Position numbers and translations under genes: made by a program. A stretch of DNA of 13,611 nt, taken from Paucimonas sp. (GTDB lineage: Bacteria > Pseudomonadota > Gammaproteobacteria > Burkholderiales > Burkholderiaceae_D). How positions within the stretch are numbered: the stretch's first letter is position 1; each line of letters opens with the position of its first letter. Positions 7,120 to 13,445 of the stretch are shown one piece after another. The stretch lies in assembly GCA_029266815.1 (NCBI GenBank), contig JAQSWC010000033.1:1-13611 (forward strand). The letters run 5' to 3'. The notes under the pieces were generated by a model, which ran no database searches, was not told the DNA's origin, and saw only the letters and a list, made by a program, of their open reading frames with translations.

Positions 7120-7728
7120 TCAAATAGTTGAGATCAATGTTTCAAGTTCTTTATGAATAATGGCAATGCTGCGCGTGGAGTCGATTATCCGGAAGCGGGC
7201 AGGATACTGCTGGGCCCGGCAAAGATATTGTTCGCGTGTCGCGGCAAAGAAACCGGCCTTTTCCTGTTCGAATTTGTCCAGGTTTCGCGACGCATCCAGC
7301 CGCGCCCTTGCCACCTCCAGCGGAACGTCGAACAGAAGTGTCAGGTCAGGCTGAAGCGTCGGATGCACCCATTGCTCAAGAACGTCGAGCTTCTTCAGAT
7401 CCATGCCGCGGCCGCCGCCCTGGTAAGCGAAGCTGGCGTCGGTGAAGCGGTCGGACACTACCCAGTCGCCTCGAGCCAGCGCAGGTTCTATCACCTGTGC
7501 GATATGCTCACGCCGCGCGGCAAACATCAGTAGCGCCTCGGTTTCAAGATGCATGGCCCGATGCAACAACAGCTCTCTCAGCGCCTCGCCCAGTTCCGTG
7601 CCTCCCGGTTCACGCGTGGACACCACGTTTTTCCCGATGCTGCGCAACAGATCGCAGACGAATGAGATATGGGTGGATTTTCCTGCGCCGTCTATGCCTT
7701 CAAATGTGATGAACTTCCCTCGCCCCAT
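7120..7728 (-). CDS. tmk: Thymidylate kinase (dTMP kinase)
   Basis: A 202-residue enzyme that phosphorylates dTMP to dTDP with ATP, an essential step in dTTP synthesis. The P-loop is GIDGAGKST at 11-19, followed by STREPGGTELGE (about 37-48), the nucleotide-binding DRF motif at 93-95, AYQGGGRG at 101-108 and a lid region (about 142-160, LDASRNLDKFEQEK). Length matches the family. The ATG at 7728 directly abuts the mltG TAA (TAAATG), with GGGA about ten bases ahead of the start, so it is translationally coupled to mltG as in the conserved mltG-tmk-holB block. Confidence 0.97.
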   Translation of the reverse strand: MGRGKFITFEGIDGAGKSTHISFVCDLLRSIGKNVVSTREPGGTELGEALRELLLHRAMHLETEALLMFAARREHIAQVIEPALARGDWVVSDRFTDASFAYQGGGRGMDLKKLDVLEQWVHPTLQPDLTLLFDVPLEVARARLDASRNLDKFEQEKAGFFAATREQYLCRAQQYPARFRIIDSTRSIAIIHKELETLISTI

Positions 7729-8727
7729 TTATTTTTGTCCCAGTTGATAACGGCCGACTGCGCGATTGTGCTCGTCGAGATTGTTGGAAAAATAGCTCGA
7801 ACCGTCGCCCCGGGCAACGAAATACAGCGCGTCGGTGGGTGCCGGATTGAAGGTGGCGGCCAGTGATTCCGCGCCAGGCAGCGAGATGGGGGTCGGTGGC
7901 AAACCCAGGCGAAGATAGGTGTTGTAGGGAGTGTCGGTCTGCAGATCCTTTTTACGGATATTTCCTCCAAAGCGCTCACCCATGCCGTAGATGACGGTCG
8001 GATCGGTCTGAAGCGGCATGCCCAGTTTCAGGCGGTTGACGAAGACCGCGGCAATCATGTTCCGCTCGGATTTACGCCCGGTCTCCTTTTCCACGATGGA
8101 CGCCATCTTCAATGCATCGTAGGGCGACTGGTAAGGCAAGGACGGATCGCGCGCCTCCCAGGCTTGGTTCAGGCGCTGCATCATCTGCGCATAAGCCTGT
8201 TTGTATATCTGCATTTCGCTGGAACGCTTCGCGAAAAGATAGGTATCGGGAAAGAACAAGCCCTCCGGATGCTGAAAATCGGTGCTTATCCGCGCCAACA
8301 GCTCGCTGTCCGACAGCGTCAGCGTGTCATGCTTGAGCGCCGGGTGCGCCGCGACAGCCTGGCGCATCTGGGCGAAGGTCCAGCCTTCGATGACGGTAAG
8401 CGACTCCTGGGCGAACTCACCACGGACCATTTGCGTGATCAGACCCCGCGGCGTCGTGCCGGGTTTGAGCTCGTAGAAACCGGCTTTCAGGCGCGCGCCC
8501 TTACCGCTGGCCCGCGCGAGCGCCTCGAACAGCCATGGATTCAAGGGTATGCCGGCCAGAGCGATCTGACGCGCACTGCTTCTCACGCTGCTTCCGGCTG
8601 CTATTTCGAAAGGAACGACTGCGGACGAAGCCGGCAGGATCGGTTGCCTCGCCCAGTAAAGCACTGACACAGCGCCGAGCACCGCAGCCAGCACGATCAG
8701 CCCCACCAGTTTGAGAATGAATTTCAT
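7729..8727 (-). CDS. mltG: Endolytic murein transglycosylase MltG
   Basis: A 332-residue inner-membrane enzyme that cleaves nascent peptidoglycan strands and is thought to end glycan synthesis. One N-terminal membrane segment (about 4-25, LKLVGLIVLAAVLGAVSVLY) anchors a periplasmic YceG domain. The LysM-like region is followed by GLFFPDTYLF (156-165) and the active-site motif ASIVEKETG, where Glu213 is the predicted catalytic residue, then AAVFVNRL, MPLQTDPTVIYG and the C-terminal DALYFVARGDGSSYFS. Length fits the family. It is the first gene of the leftward block and is divergent from ygfZ, so its promoter should be in 8728-8866. No strong Shine-Dalgarno is seen; the leader holds a small CGGGC/GCCCG hairpin at 8738-8753. 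Confidence 0.96.
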   Translation of the reverse strand: MKFILKLVGLIVLAAVLGAVSVLYWARQPILPASSAVVPFEIAAGSSVRSSARQIALAGIPLNPWLFEALARASGKGARLKAGFYELKPGTTPRGLITQMVRGEFAQESLTVIEGWTFAQMRQAVAAHPALKHDTLTLSDSELLARISTDFQHPEGLFFPDTYLFAKRSSEMQIYKQAYAQMMQRLNQAWEARDPSLPYQSPYDALKMASIVEKETGRKSERNMIAAVFVNRLKLGMPLQTDPTVIYGMGERFGGNIRKKDLQTDTPYNTYLRLGLPPTPISLPGAESLAATFNPAPTDALYFVARGDGSSYFSNNLDEHNRAVGRYQLGQK

Positions 8728-8757
8728 ATTCGGACGACGGGCTTTTTCGCCCGCCTC

Positions 8758-8763
8758 TATAAT
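8758..8763 (+). promoter_or_regulatory. Possible -10 box (TATAAT) for ygfZ
   Basis: A consensus TATAAT lies 103 bases before the ygfZ start in the divergent mltG/ygfZ gap. No good -35 hexamer is found 16-18 bases upstream (the sequence there is GACGACGG-like), so if it is used it may need an activator. A short CGGCC-GGGC-GGCCG dyad followed by TTTT comes just after it at 8772-8790. Confidence 0.35.
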
Positions 8764-8797
8764 CGCGGAAACGGCCGGGCGGCCGCTTTTAATCGTT

Positions 8798-8833
8798 TCG
8801 CCGGGAAGTGTACTAGAACTGTCTTCCCGGCGA
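8798..8833. repeat. Perfect 11-bp inverted repeat in the mltG/ygfZ intergenic region
   Basis: TCGCCGGGAAG at 8798-8808 pairs exactly with CTTCCCGGCGA at 8823-8833 across a 14-base loop. No U-run follows on either strand, so it does not look like a standard intrinsic terminator. It would form a stable stem in the 5' leader of ygfZ, ending 33 bases before the ATG, or could be an operator between the divergent genes. Confidence 0.55.
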
Positions 8834-8866
8834 CGATATACATCTCAAACCTTATCTCGCTGAACA

Positions 8867-9767
8867 ATGAACAACTGGCTTGAATTTCTTGCCGAGCAGG
8901 GAGCCCGGCTCAATGACGACCGGAATGCGGTCAACGGTTTTACCGATGAGACCGATATCACGCCCGCAACCGGCTTCGTTGCCCCGCTGCCTGAGTTCGC
9001 CCTGATCCGGGCAAGCGGCGAAGATGCAGCCGCCTTTCTCCACAATCAGTTGACTAACGATATCCAGAACCTGAAGCCCGGCTTGGCGCGGCTTGCCGGC
9101 TACTGCACGCCGAAAGGACGCCTGCTGGCTACCTCCCTGGTGTGGCGTGAAGGAGACGGCTTCATGCTGCAATTGCCTGCCGAAATACAGCCCGCCACTC
9201 GGAAGCGGCTGCAGATGTTTGTGCTGCGTTCAAAGGTAAAGTTGTCGGCAACCGAAGACCGCGTGTCGCTAGGTTTGGCGGGCACGGCGGCAGTCCGCGC
9301 CCTCGGCACTCTCTTTCCCTCCCTGCCCGGCGAGCCCTACGGCGTGATCCAATCGCCCCCCGGAACGCTGATCCGGGTAGCGGATGACGGTGACGCGCCC
9401 AGGTACCTGTGGATCGCCTCCGAGGCCGCCGCTCGCGAGGCATGGCCGGCTCTGACAAAGGAACTGGCGCCGGCTGGCCCGCGCGCATGGCGCCTGGGCG
9501 ATATTCGCGCGGGCGTGCCGCGCATTGTTCGCGCAACGCAGGAACAGTTTGTGCCGCAGATGGTGAATTTCGAATTGATCGGCGGAAGACCCGGAACAAC
9601 CTTGCGGCATGGTCGTCAACGCCGAGCGTGAAGCAGGCGGCAGTTCGCTTGCGCTGGTCGAAATCAAGCTGGCTGCCCTGGAAAGCGGCGCCATCCGGGC
9701 CGGCTCCGCGACAGGGCCCGCGCTTGAATTCCTGGAGCTTCCCTACTCTCTGGAAGAGCCTGCATGA
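8867..9767 (+). pseudogene. ygfZ: ygfZ (folate-dependent Fe-S cluster protein) with internal deletion and frameshift
   Basis: YgfZ-family proteins use tetrahydrofolate to help make or repair Fe-S enzymes. The reading frame from ATG 8867 gives normal family sequence (FLHNQLTNDIQ, YCTPKGRLLA, WRLGDIRAG, QEQFVPQMVNFELIGG), then turns into unrelated residues at about 9587 and stops at 9631 (254 residues). The family C-terminus continues in another frame from about 9585: DPEQPCGMVVNAE, ALVEIKLAALESGAIRAG, then LPYSL and a TGA at 9765-9767. The downstream frame has a stop at 9576-9578, so the junction lies within about 9579-9590. The signature K-G-C-Y-x-G-Q-E, expected right after FELIGG, is absent, along with roughly 40-50 residues by comparison with remembered homologues. 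A single-base error cannot explain this. The product would be truncated and probably inactive; an assembly artefact cannot be excluded. Confidence 0.85.
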
Positions 9768-9802
9768 TTACACGGTCATTTTTCTTCGCTGCGCAAGCTT
9801 GA
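9764..9802 (+). other. Possible 12-codon mini-ORF linking ygfZ and the DUF4936 gene
   Basis: ATG at 9764 overlaps the terminal TGA of the ygfZ frame (ATGA), encodes MITRSFFFAAQA, and its TGA overlaps the ATG of the DUF4936 gene at 9802 (TGATG). This chain of overlaps could carry ribosomes to the next gene, which lacks a good Shine-Dalgarno. It may equally be coincidence. Confidence 0.2.
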
Positions 9803-10098
9803 TGCACACCGTTGAACTTTACGTGTATTACCGTGCTGCCTGCGCCTACAGTGATGAATTGGCAAGCAAGATAAAGAATATGCAGAACGGGCTCGCGCGC
9901 AACACCGGCGCAAGCTGCGCCCTGAAACGCCGCCCTGAAGCCAAGGATGGGCACTATACTTGGATGGAAATCTACGCCGGCGTGACCGAGGACTTTCTTC
10001 CGCTGCTGCAATGCGCTATCGCAGAGGCAGGTATTGAAGGCTTGATAGACGGCAGCCGCCATACCGAGGTATTCATGGACGCAAACGCATGTGTCTGA
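9802..10098 (+). CDS. DUF4936 family protein
   Basis: A 98-residue protein beginning MHTVELYVYYRAA with the pattern of the small DUF4936 family found in Burkholderiales, often next to ygfZ. It looks like a compact alpha/beta protein (ELYVYYR strand, a helix around SDELASKIKNMQ, RRPEA, YTWMEIY strand, a helix through AIAEAG, and ending HTEVFMDA). No catalytic motif, signal peptide or membrane segment is visible, and the function is unknown. The frame remains open well upstream of 9802, but that part lies over ygfZ coding sequence and is unlikely to be translated; the ATG at 9802 gives the family length. Its last 10 bases overlap the start of the NRDE gene. Confidence 0.8.
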   Translation: MHTVELYVYYRAACAYSDELASKIKNMQNGLARNTGASCALKRRPEAKDGHYTWMEIYAGVTEDFLPLLQCAIAEAGIEGLIDGSRHTEVFMDANACV

Positions 10099-10826
10099 TC
10101 GTATTTGCCTGGAAAGTCATACCCGGTATGCCCTTGCTGGCCGCAGGGAATCGCGATGAATTCTATCGGCGGCCGTCGGCGCCTGCAGCATGGTGGAGCG
10201 ATTCGCCCGATGTTTATGCCGGCCGCGACCTTCAGGGCGGAGGCACATGGATAGGCATCACACGCGATGGGCGCTTCGCCGCCGTCACCAATATCCGTGC
10301 GCCCGGCGAATTCCGTGAAAATGCCACGTCACGAGGGAGGCTGGTAGCCGACTTTCTTGCAGGCGACATCGAACCCCAGTCCTATCTTGAACAGGTTCGT
10401 GCACATGCGACGGACTACAACGGATTCAATCTTCTGTTAGGCAATCGCGAAACGTTGATCTGGTATTCCAATCGCGGCGACGCAGATGAACGCAACGGCA
10501 AATCCCTGGTGCCCGGCGTCTACGGCATCTCGAACGCCCTGCTTGATGTGCCTTGGCCGAAAGTGGTCCGCGCGAAGGCACAGTTTTCCAGCCTTCTATG
10601 CCAGGGGGCTCCGGAAGATGCCTACTTCGACATGCTGGCCGATACGACAAAGGCCTCGGACTGCCGCTTACCCAGGACCGGACTCGACATAGAGCAGGAG
10701 CGCATGCTGTCGCCGGTATGCATTGAATCTGCGGACTATGGCACAAGGGTATCGACCGTCGTGCAGCTATATGACTGCGGCAGTGCGGTACTGCATGAAC
10801 GTCCTTTACAGGCTGTCGCTATTTGA
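10089..10826 (+). CDS. NRDE family protein (TANGO2-like)
   Basis: A 245-residue protein of the NRDE/TANGO2 family. It begins MCLIVFAW, with Cys2 exposed at the N-terminus after Met removal, as in Ntn-hydrolase folds, and carries the defining motif NRDE at 21-24 (LLAAGNRDEFYRRP). Other family pieces are GGTWIGITRDGRFAAVTN, SRGRLV..FL, GFNLLLG, GVYGISNALLD.PWPKV and the closing YGTRVSTVV. The eukaryotic relative is linked to lipid metabolism and heme trafficking, but the bacterial role is not settled. The start overlaps the DUF4936 gene by 10 bases, so the two are probably coupled and possibly share the ygfZ transcript. It ends shortly before a hairpin at 10842-10861. Confidence 0.92.
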   Translation: MCLIVFAWKVIPGMPLLAAGNRDEFYRRPSAPAAWWSDSPDVYAGRDLQGGGTWIGITRDGRFAAVTNIRAPGEFRENATSRGRLVADFLAGDIEPQSYLEQVRAHATDYNGFNLLLGNRETLIWYSNRGDADERNGKSLVPGVYGISNALLDVPWPKVVRAKAQFSSLLCQGAPEDAYFDMLADTTKASDCRLPRTGLDIEQERMLSPVCIESADYGTRVSTVVQLYDCGSAVLHERPLQAVAI

Positions 10827-10841
10827 CGTAAGAGACGGCGG

Positions 10842-10861
10842 AGCCTCCTCACAATGAGGCT
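10842..10861. terminator. Possible terminator between convergent genes
   Basis: AGCCTC at 10842-10847 pairs with GAGGCT at 10856-10861 across an 8-base loop. On the plus strand it is followed by only two more T residues, so it is a weak intrinsic terminator at best. Its place, directly after the NRDE gene and before the end of the convergent acetyltransferase gene, supports a terminator role. Confidence 0.4.
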
Positions 10862-10862
10862 T

Positions 10863-11285
10863 TCACAACATACGTTTCATCATTACATGGAGGATGCCCG
10901 CTTCCATGAATTCCTCGCCGAAGGCCTCAAAGCCAAAACGGCGGTAAAACGGTACGGCATAGCTTTGTGCATGTAGCAGGACGGCTGAATCACCCCGAAC
11001 CTGTGCGGCATTCATCAGCGCAAGAAGTATCTGGCCGCCTACCCCCTGACCTCTTGACGACTGGCGCACGGCCATGCGCCCGATATGTCCGTCAGGCAGC
11101 AGTCTGCCGGTGCCGACTGCATTGCCTGTTTCAGTACTGGCAACAGCATGAATGGACTGGCCGTCCATGTCGTCCCATTCCATCTCTTCCGGGATATGTT
11201 GCTCCACGATGAAAACCTCGCGCCGTACGGCAGCAGCCTGTGCTTTCTGACTTTCCCAGTCTCCGAGTGATATCTCTACCTTCAC
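10863..11285 (-). CDS. GNAT N-acetyltransferase, ElaA/YjcF-like
   Basis: A 140-residue acetyltransferase when read from GTG 11285 (VKVEISLGDW). VRREVFIVEQHIPEEMEWDDMD (about 20-41) is the hallmark of ElaA/YjcF-type GNATs, followed by GTGRLLPDGHIGRMAV and the acetyl-CoA loop RGQGVGG (78-84). LLHAQSYAVPFYRRFGF and EAGILHVMMKR close the fold. The substrate is unknown. A longer version from TTG 11318 adds 11 residues (MRRIFISWAIQ) and has an AAGGA six bases before the TTG. However, the same bases can be read as a sigma-70-like promoter (TTGTTA, 17 bases, TACATT, 11318-11346) that would place the transcript start below the TTG, and the family normally begins near VKVEI. The shorter start is preferred but unproven. 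Confidence 0.88.
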   Translation of the reverse strand: MKVEISLGDWESQKAQAAAVRREVFIVEQHIPEEMEWDDMDGQSIHAVASTETGNAVGTGRLLPDGHIGRMAVRQSSRGQGVGGQILLALMNAAQVRGDSAVLLHAQSYAVPFYRRFGFEAFGEEFMEAGILHVMMKRML

Positions 11286-11317
11286 TTGAATCGCCCACGA
11301 AATGAAGATCCGACGCA

Positions 11318-11346
11318 AATGTAATCCTTACCCGCCGAGGTAACAA
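11318..11346 (-). promoter_or_regulatory. Possible sigma-70-type promoter for the ElaA-like acetyltransferase gene
   Basis: On the minus strand, TTGTTA (11346-11341) and TACATT (11323-11318) are separated by exactly 17 bases, each matching four of six consensus positions. A start about seven bases further would give a leader of roughly 25 bases to GTG 11285. The match is modest, and the -10 overlaps the alternative Shine-Dalgarno/TTG start. Confidence 0.3.
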
Positions 11347-11453
11347 AGTCGACCTCATTTGAGAGTTCCGGAGGGGTCTTGAAGCGGCATGAAAGTTGCA
11401 GCCGCTCCGGCCTCGTCCCGGCCGGGATCACGTTGCTGATGAGGAGCGAAGTC
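11319..11453. other. Divergent intergenic region upstream of the ferritin-like operon
   Basis: This 135-bp region lies between the leftward acetyltransferase and the rightward ferritin-like pair. It should hold the operon promoter, but no convincing -35/-10 pair was found on the plus strand, so an alternative sigma factor or activator may be involved. It contains CTCATTTGAG (11354-11363) and a GC-rich inverted repeat, CCGGCC at 11407-11412 with GGCCGG at 11420-11425, just upstream of the GAGGAG ribosome-binding site at 11441-11446. Confidence 0.4.
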
Positions 11454-12626
11454 ATGGCATTCGATTTATTCAATTCCAAAGGTTGTCCACTGGATCGTCA
11501 AAAGTTTACCTGGAAGGACATGGTACCGAAGACTATCAGCAAGCTGGACGATGATGCATTCACCAGAGTGCGAATTATATTAATGAACGGCATAGAAACC
11601 GAGGCCCTGCGTTTTCAGCATGCTGCGGCGCGTATGAACCGCGAGCTGCGTCTGCCACTGGCTGAAATACGCCGTAAGGAACAGCATCAGCAGACAATGA
11701 TCAACTGGCTGATTGGCCCAGATCATTCTCCCCTCGAAACAACGATTGCCTATGAGCAGGTTGCCATCGAGGTAACAGCCTCACTTGCGCAAAACGAGCC
11801 AGACCCATATCTGGCCCAGGTTTATCGATTCGGTCTTCTTGAGGATTTCGATCATCTGTACCGCTATTCCGCACTCCTCGACCGGCTGGAAGGAAAAGAC
11901 GCCAACAACATTCTGCAAAGCTACACCGACATCCTTCCGGGCCGAGCTACAGTCGATGAGCACCGCGCGCCGGAAGATGACCTGCGTACGCCATATGACC
12001 GAAAGAACGCTGTCGCCGCCACCAAAATCAATGCATTGACCTTGGTTGCAGGCGAATTCCAGACACACGACTACTACATGAATATAGGACCGCTATTCGC
12101 GGACCCTGTGGCGCGTCAGCTTTATGCCGAAATTGCCTCGATAGAAGAGCAGCATGTGACGCAGTACGGCTCTCTGATTAACCCGGAAGAAACCCTGTTG
12201 GAACAATGGCTTGTTCATGAAGCCACTGAAGCGTTCAACTACTACAGTTGCCTGGAGCAGGAATCGAACCACCATGTGAAGGCAATCTGGGAGCGCTTCC
12301 TCGATTATGAACTCGGCCATTTCCACTACGTGGCCGAACTCTTCAAGCGCTATGACGGTCGCGATCCTGCCGAAGTTTTGCAAGGCGCCATGCCGGAACC
12401 CATCCGATATGAAAGCCATCGTGACTATGTGCGCCAGGTGCTTGCCGCAGAGGTCGACCTGCGCGCACGGGGTGAACAATTCGTCGACAAATCTCAGGAA
12501 AGTGAAGCGTCGCTTGCATATCGTGCTCAGCTCAATTCTGAAGGATCGCCTAGCGAAACGGTCGCGGCAGGCTATCTCTGGACACCCGGCACCGAACTCA
12601 ACCGTAAAGTGCTCGTCAGTCTCTGA
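11454..12626 (+). CDS. Tandem ferritin-like domain protein (internally duplicated)
   Basis: A 390-residue, largely helical soluble protein without signal peptide or membrane segments. The start at 11454 is set by GAGGAG seven bases before the ATG; the frame is open upstream to 11379 but without support. Residues 195-310 show a ferritin-like metal pattern: Glu201, Glu231-x-x-His234 (IEEQH), Glu256 and Glu286-x-x-His289 (YELGH). Residues 40-155 repeat the layout at an offset of 155-156: Asn45 or Glu48, Lys75-x-x-His78 (KEQH), Glu101 and Asp131-x-x-His134 (DFDH). LIGPDHSPLE matches LINPEETLLE, and DRLEGKDANNILQ matches KRYDGRDPAEVLQ. The first site therefore looks degenerate and the second complete. 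The last 80 residues are charged and of unknown fold. I do not recognise a named family. It may bind iron, oxidise a substrate or protect against oxidative stress; that is inference. Confidence 0.85.
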   Translation: MAFDLFNSKGCPLDRQKFTWKDMVPKTISKLDDDAFTRVRIILMNGIETEALRFQHAAARMNRELRLPLAEIRRKEQHQQTMINWLIGPDHSPLETTIAYEQVAIEVTASLAQNEPDPYLAQVYRFGLLEDFDHLYRYSALLDRLEGKDANNILQSYTDILPGRATVDEHRAPEDDLRTPYDRKNAVAATKINALTLVAGEFQTHDYYMNIGPLFADPVARQLYAEIASIEEQHVTQYGSLINPEETLLEQWLVHEATEAFNYYSCLEQESNHHVKAIWERFLDYELGHFHYVAELFKRYDGRDPAEVLQGAMPEPIRYESHRDYVRQVLAAEVDLRARGEQFVDKSQESEASLAYRAQLNSEGSPSETVAAGYLWTPGTELNRKVLVSL

Positions 12627-12637
12627 AAGGAACAGTC

Positions 12638-13396
12638 ATGAAAGAATCAACTCCCATGGGAAGTAACCGCACCGGCATTCAAATGTCGCCTTTCGAGAGT
12701 AGCAAGATGCAGGCTGCGACCAACCAGCAGCCTCGCGAAGCGGATACCCAGGCAATCGCTGCTCTGCGCGGCAGCTACATCGAGGAGGCAGACGAAATAG
12801 GCTCAGTGCCTCCACCTGCCACCGTAACGGGGGCAATGTCGACGGCGTTCCAGTCACTTGTGGGGAACAACCCGAAGGTCTTCATCGACAAACTGGGTGA
12901 AAGGCTTGCATTTGAACGTCTGGGTACCCGGCTTTATGACGCTTTCATCACCAAGCTGGAAAATGCAAACGAGGTTGCGGGCACGATAGATATTGCTCAG
13001 CTAAGACAGATACGGGACGACGAGGCGAAGCATTTCGCCATGGTGGCCGAGGCCATTGAAAGCGTAGGCGCCGACCCGACGGCCGAAACGCCCTGCGCGG
13101 ATCTTGCCGGTGTGGAGTCGCTCGGGCTCGTGCAGGTGATTACGGATCCACGCACTACCGTTACGCAGTCGCTGCACGCCATCTTGATCGCCGAGCTCGC
13201 CGACCAGGCTGGATGGGAACTGCTTATAGCTCTTGCAGAGGAAAACCAGCAAGCCTCGATTGCCCAGGATTTCTCGCTTGCACTGGACGATGAAAGAGAG
13301 CACTTGCGGTTGGTGCAGCGGTGGTATCAGGAAGCCATGCTCGGGCATCCACTTGAGGCCTATGAGTCACAGGCATCGCTACCCCTGCATCACTAA
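12638..13396 (+). CDS. Ferritin-like domain protein (single diiron four-helix bundle)
   Basis: A 252-residue protein with a disordered, polar N-terminal 45 residues and a ferritin-like bundle over about 75-235. A full set of predicted diiron ligands is present: Glu93 (AFERLGTRLYD), Glu129-x-x-His132 (DDEAKHF), Glu186 (LIAELADQAGWELL) and Glu219-x-x-His222 (DDEREHL). The segment GVESLGLVQVITDPRTT between helices 2 and 3 is characteristic of a bacterial ferritin-like family I have seen annotated only generically. No signal peptide is visible. AAGGA about eight bases before ATG 12638 sets the start, and the gene begins 11 bases after the stop of the tandem ferritin-like gene, so the two form an operon and their products may interact. 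Iron oxidation, storage or stress protection is plausible but not shown. Confidence 0.88.
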   Translation: MKESTPMGSNRTGIQMSPFESSKMQAATNQQPREADTQAIAALRGSYIEEADEIGSVPPPATVTGAMSTAFQSLVGNNPKVFIDKLGERLAFERLGTRLYDAFITKLENANEVAGTIDIAQLRQIRDDEAKHFAMVAEAIESVGADPTAETPCADLAGVESLGLVQVITDPRTTVTQSLHAILIAELADQAGWELLIALAEENQQASIAQDFSLALDDEREHLRLVQRWYQEAMLGHPLEAYESQASLPLHH

Positions 13397-13420
13397 GTAG
13401 TTTAATTTCGTGAGAGCGAA

Positions 13421-13445
13421 GCAGCCGGACTCATTTTCCGGCTGC
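13421..13445. terminator. Hairpin between the ferritin-like operon and the convergent gene
   Basis: GCAGCCGG at 13421-13428 pairs perfectly with CCGGCTGC at 13438-13445 (8 bp, 9-base loop). It follows the ferritin-like operon by 24 bases and probably serves as its terminator, though no T-run follows. On the minus strand the loop contains the TGA of the converging gene, and TTCGCTCTC follows. It is probably a weak bidirectional terminator. Confidence 0.5.

Noticed and set aside
9409..9801. Upstream extension of the DUF4936 reading frame
   Set aside because: It overlaps ygfZ coding sequence in a different frame, and family proteins are about 100 residues long; the ATG at 9802 gives the expected beginning.
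11379..11453. 25-codon N-terminal extension of the tandem ferritin-like protein
   Set aside because: The strong GAGGAG lies directly before the ATG at 11454, while no ribosome-binding site suits 11379; the extension is basic and Cys/Ser-rich, unlike the rest of the protein.
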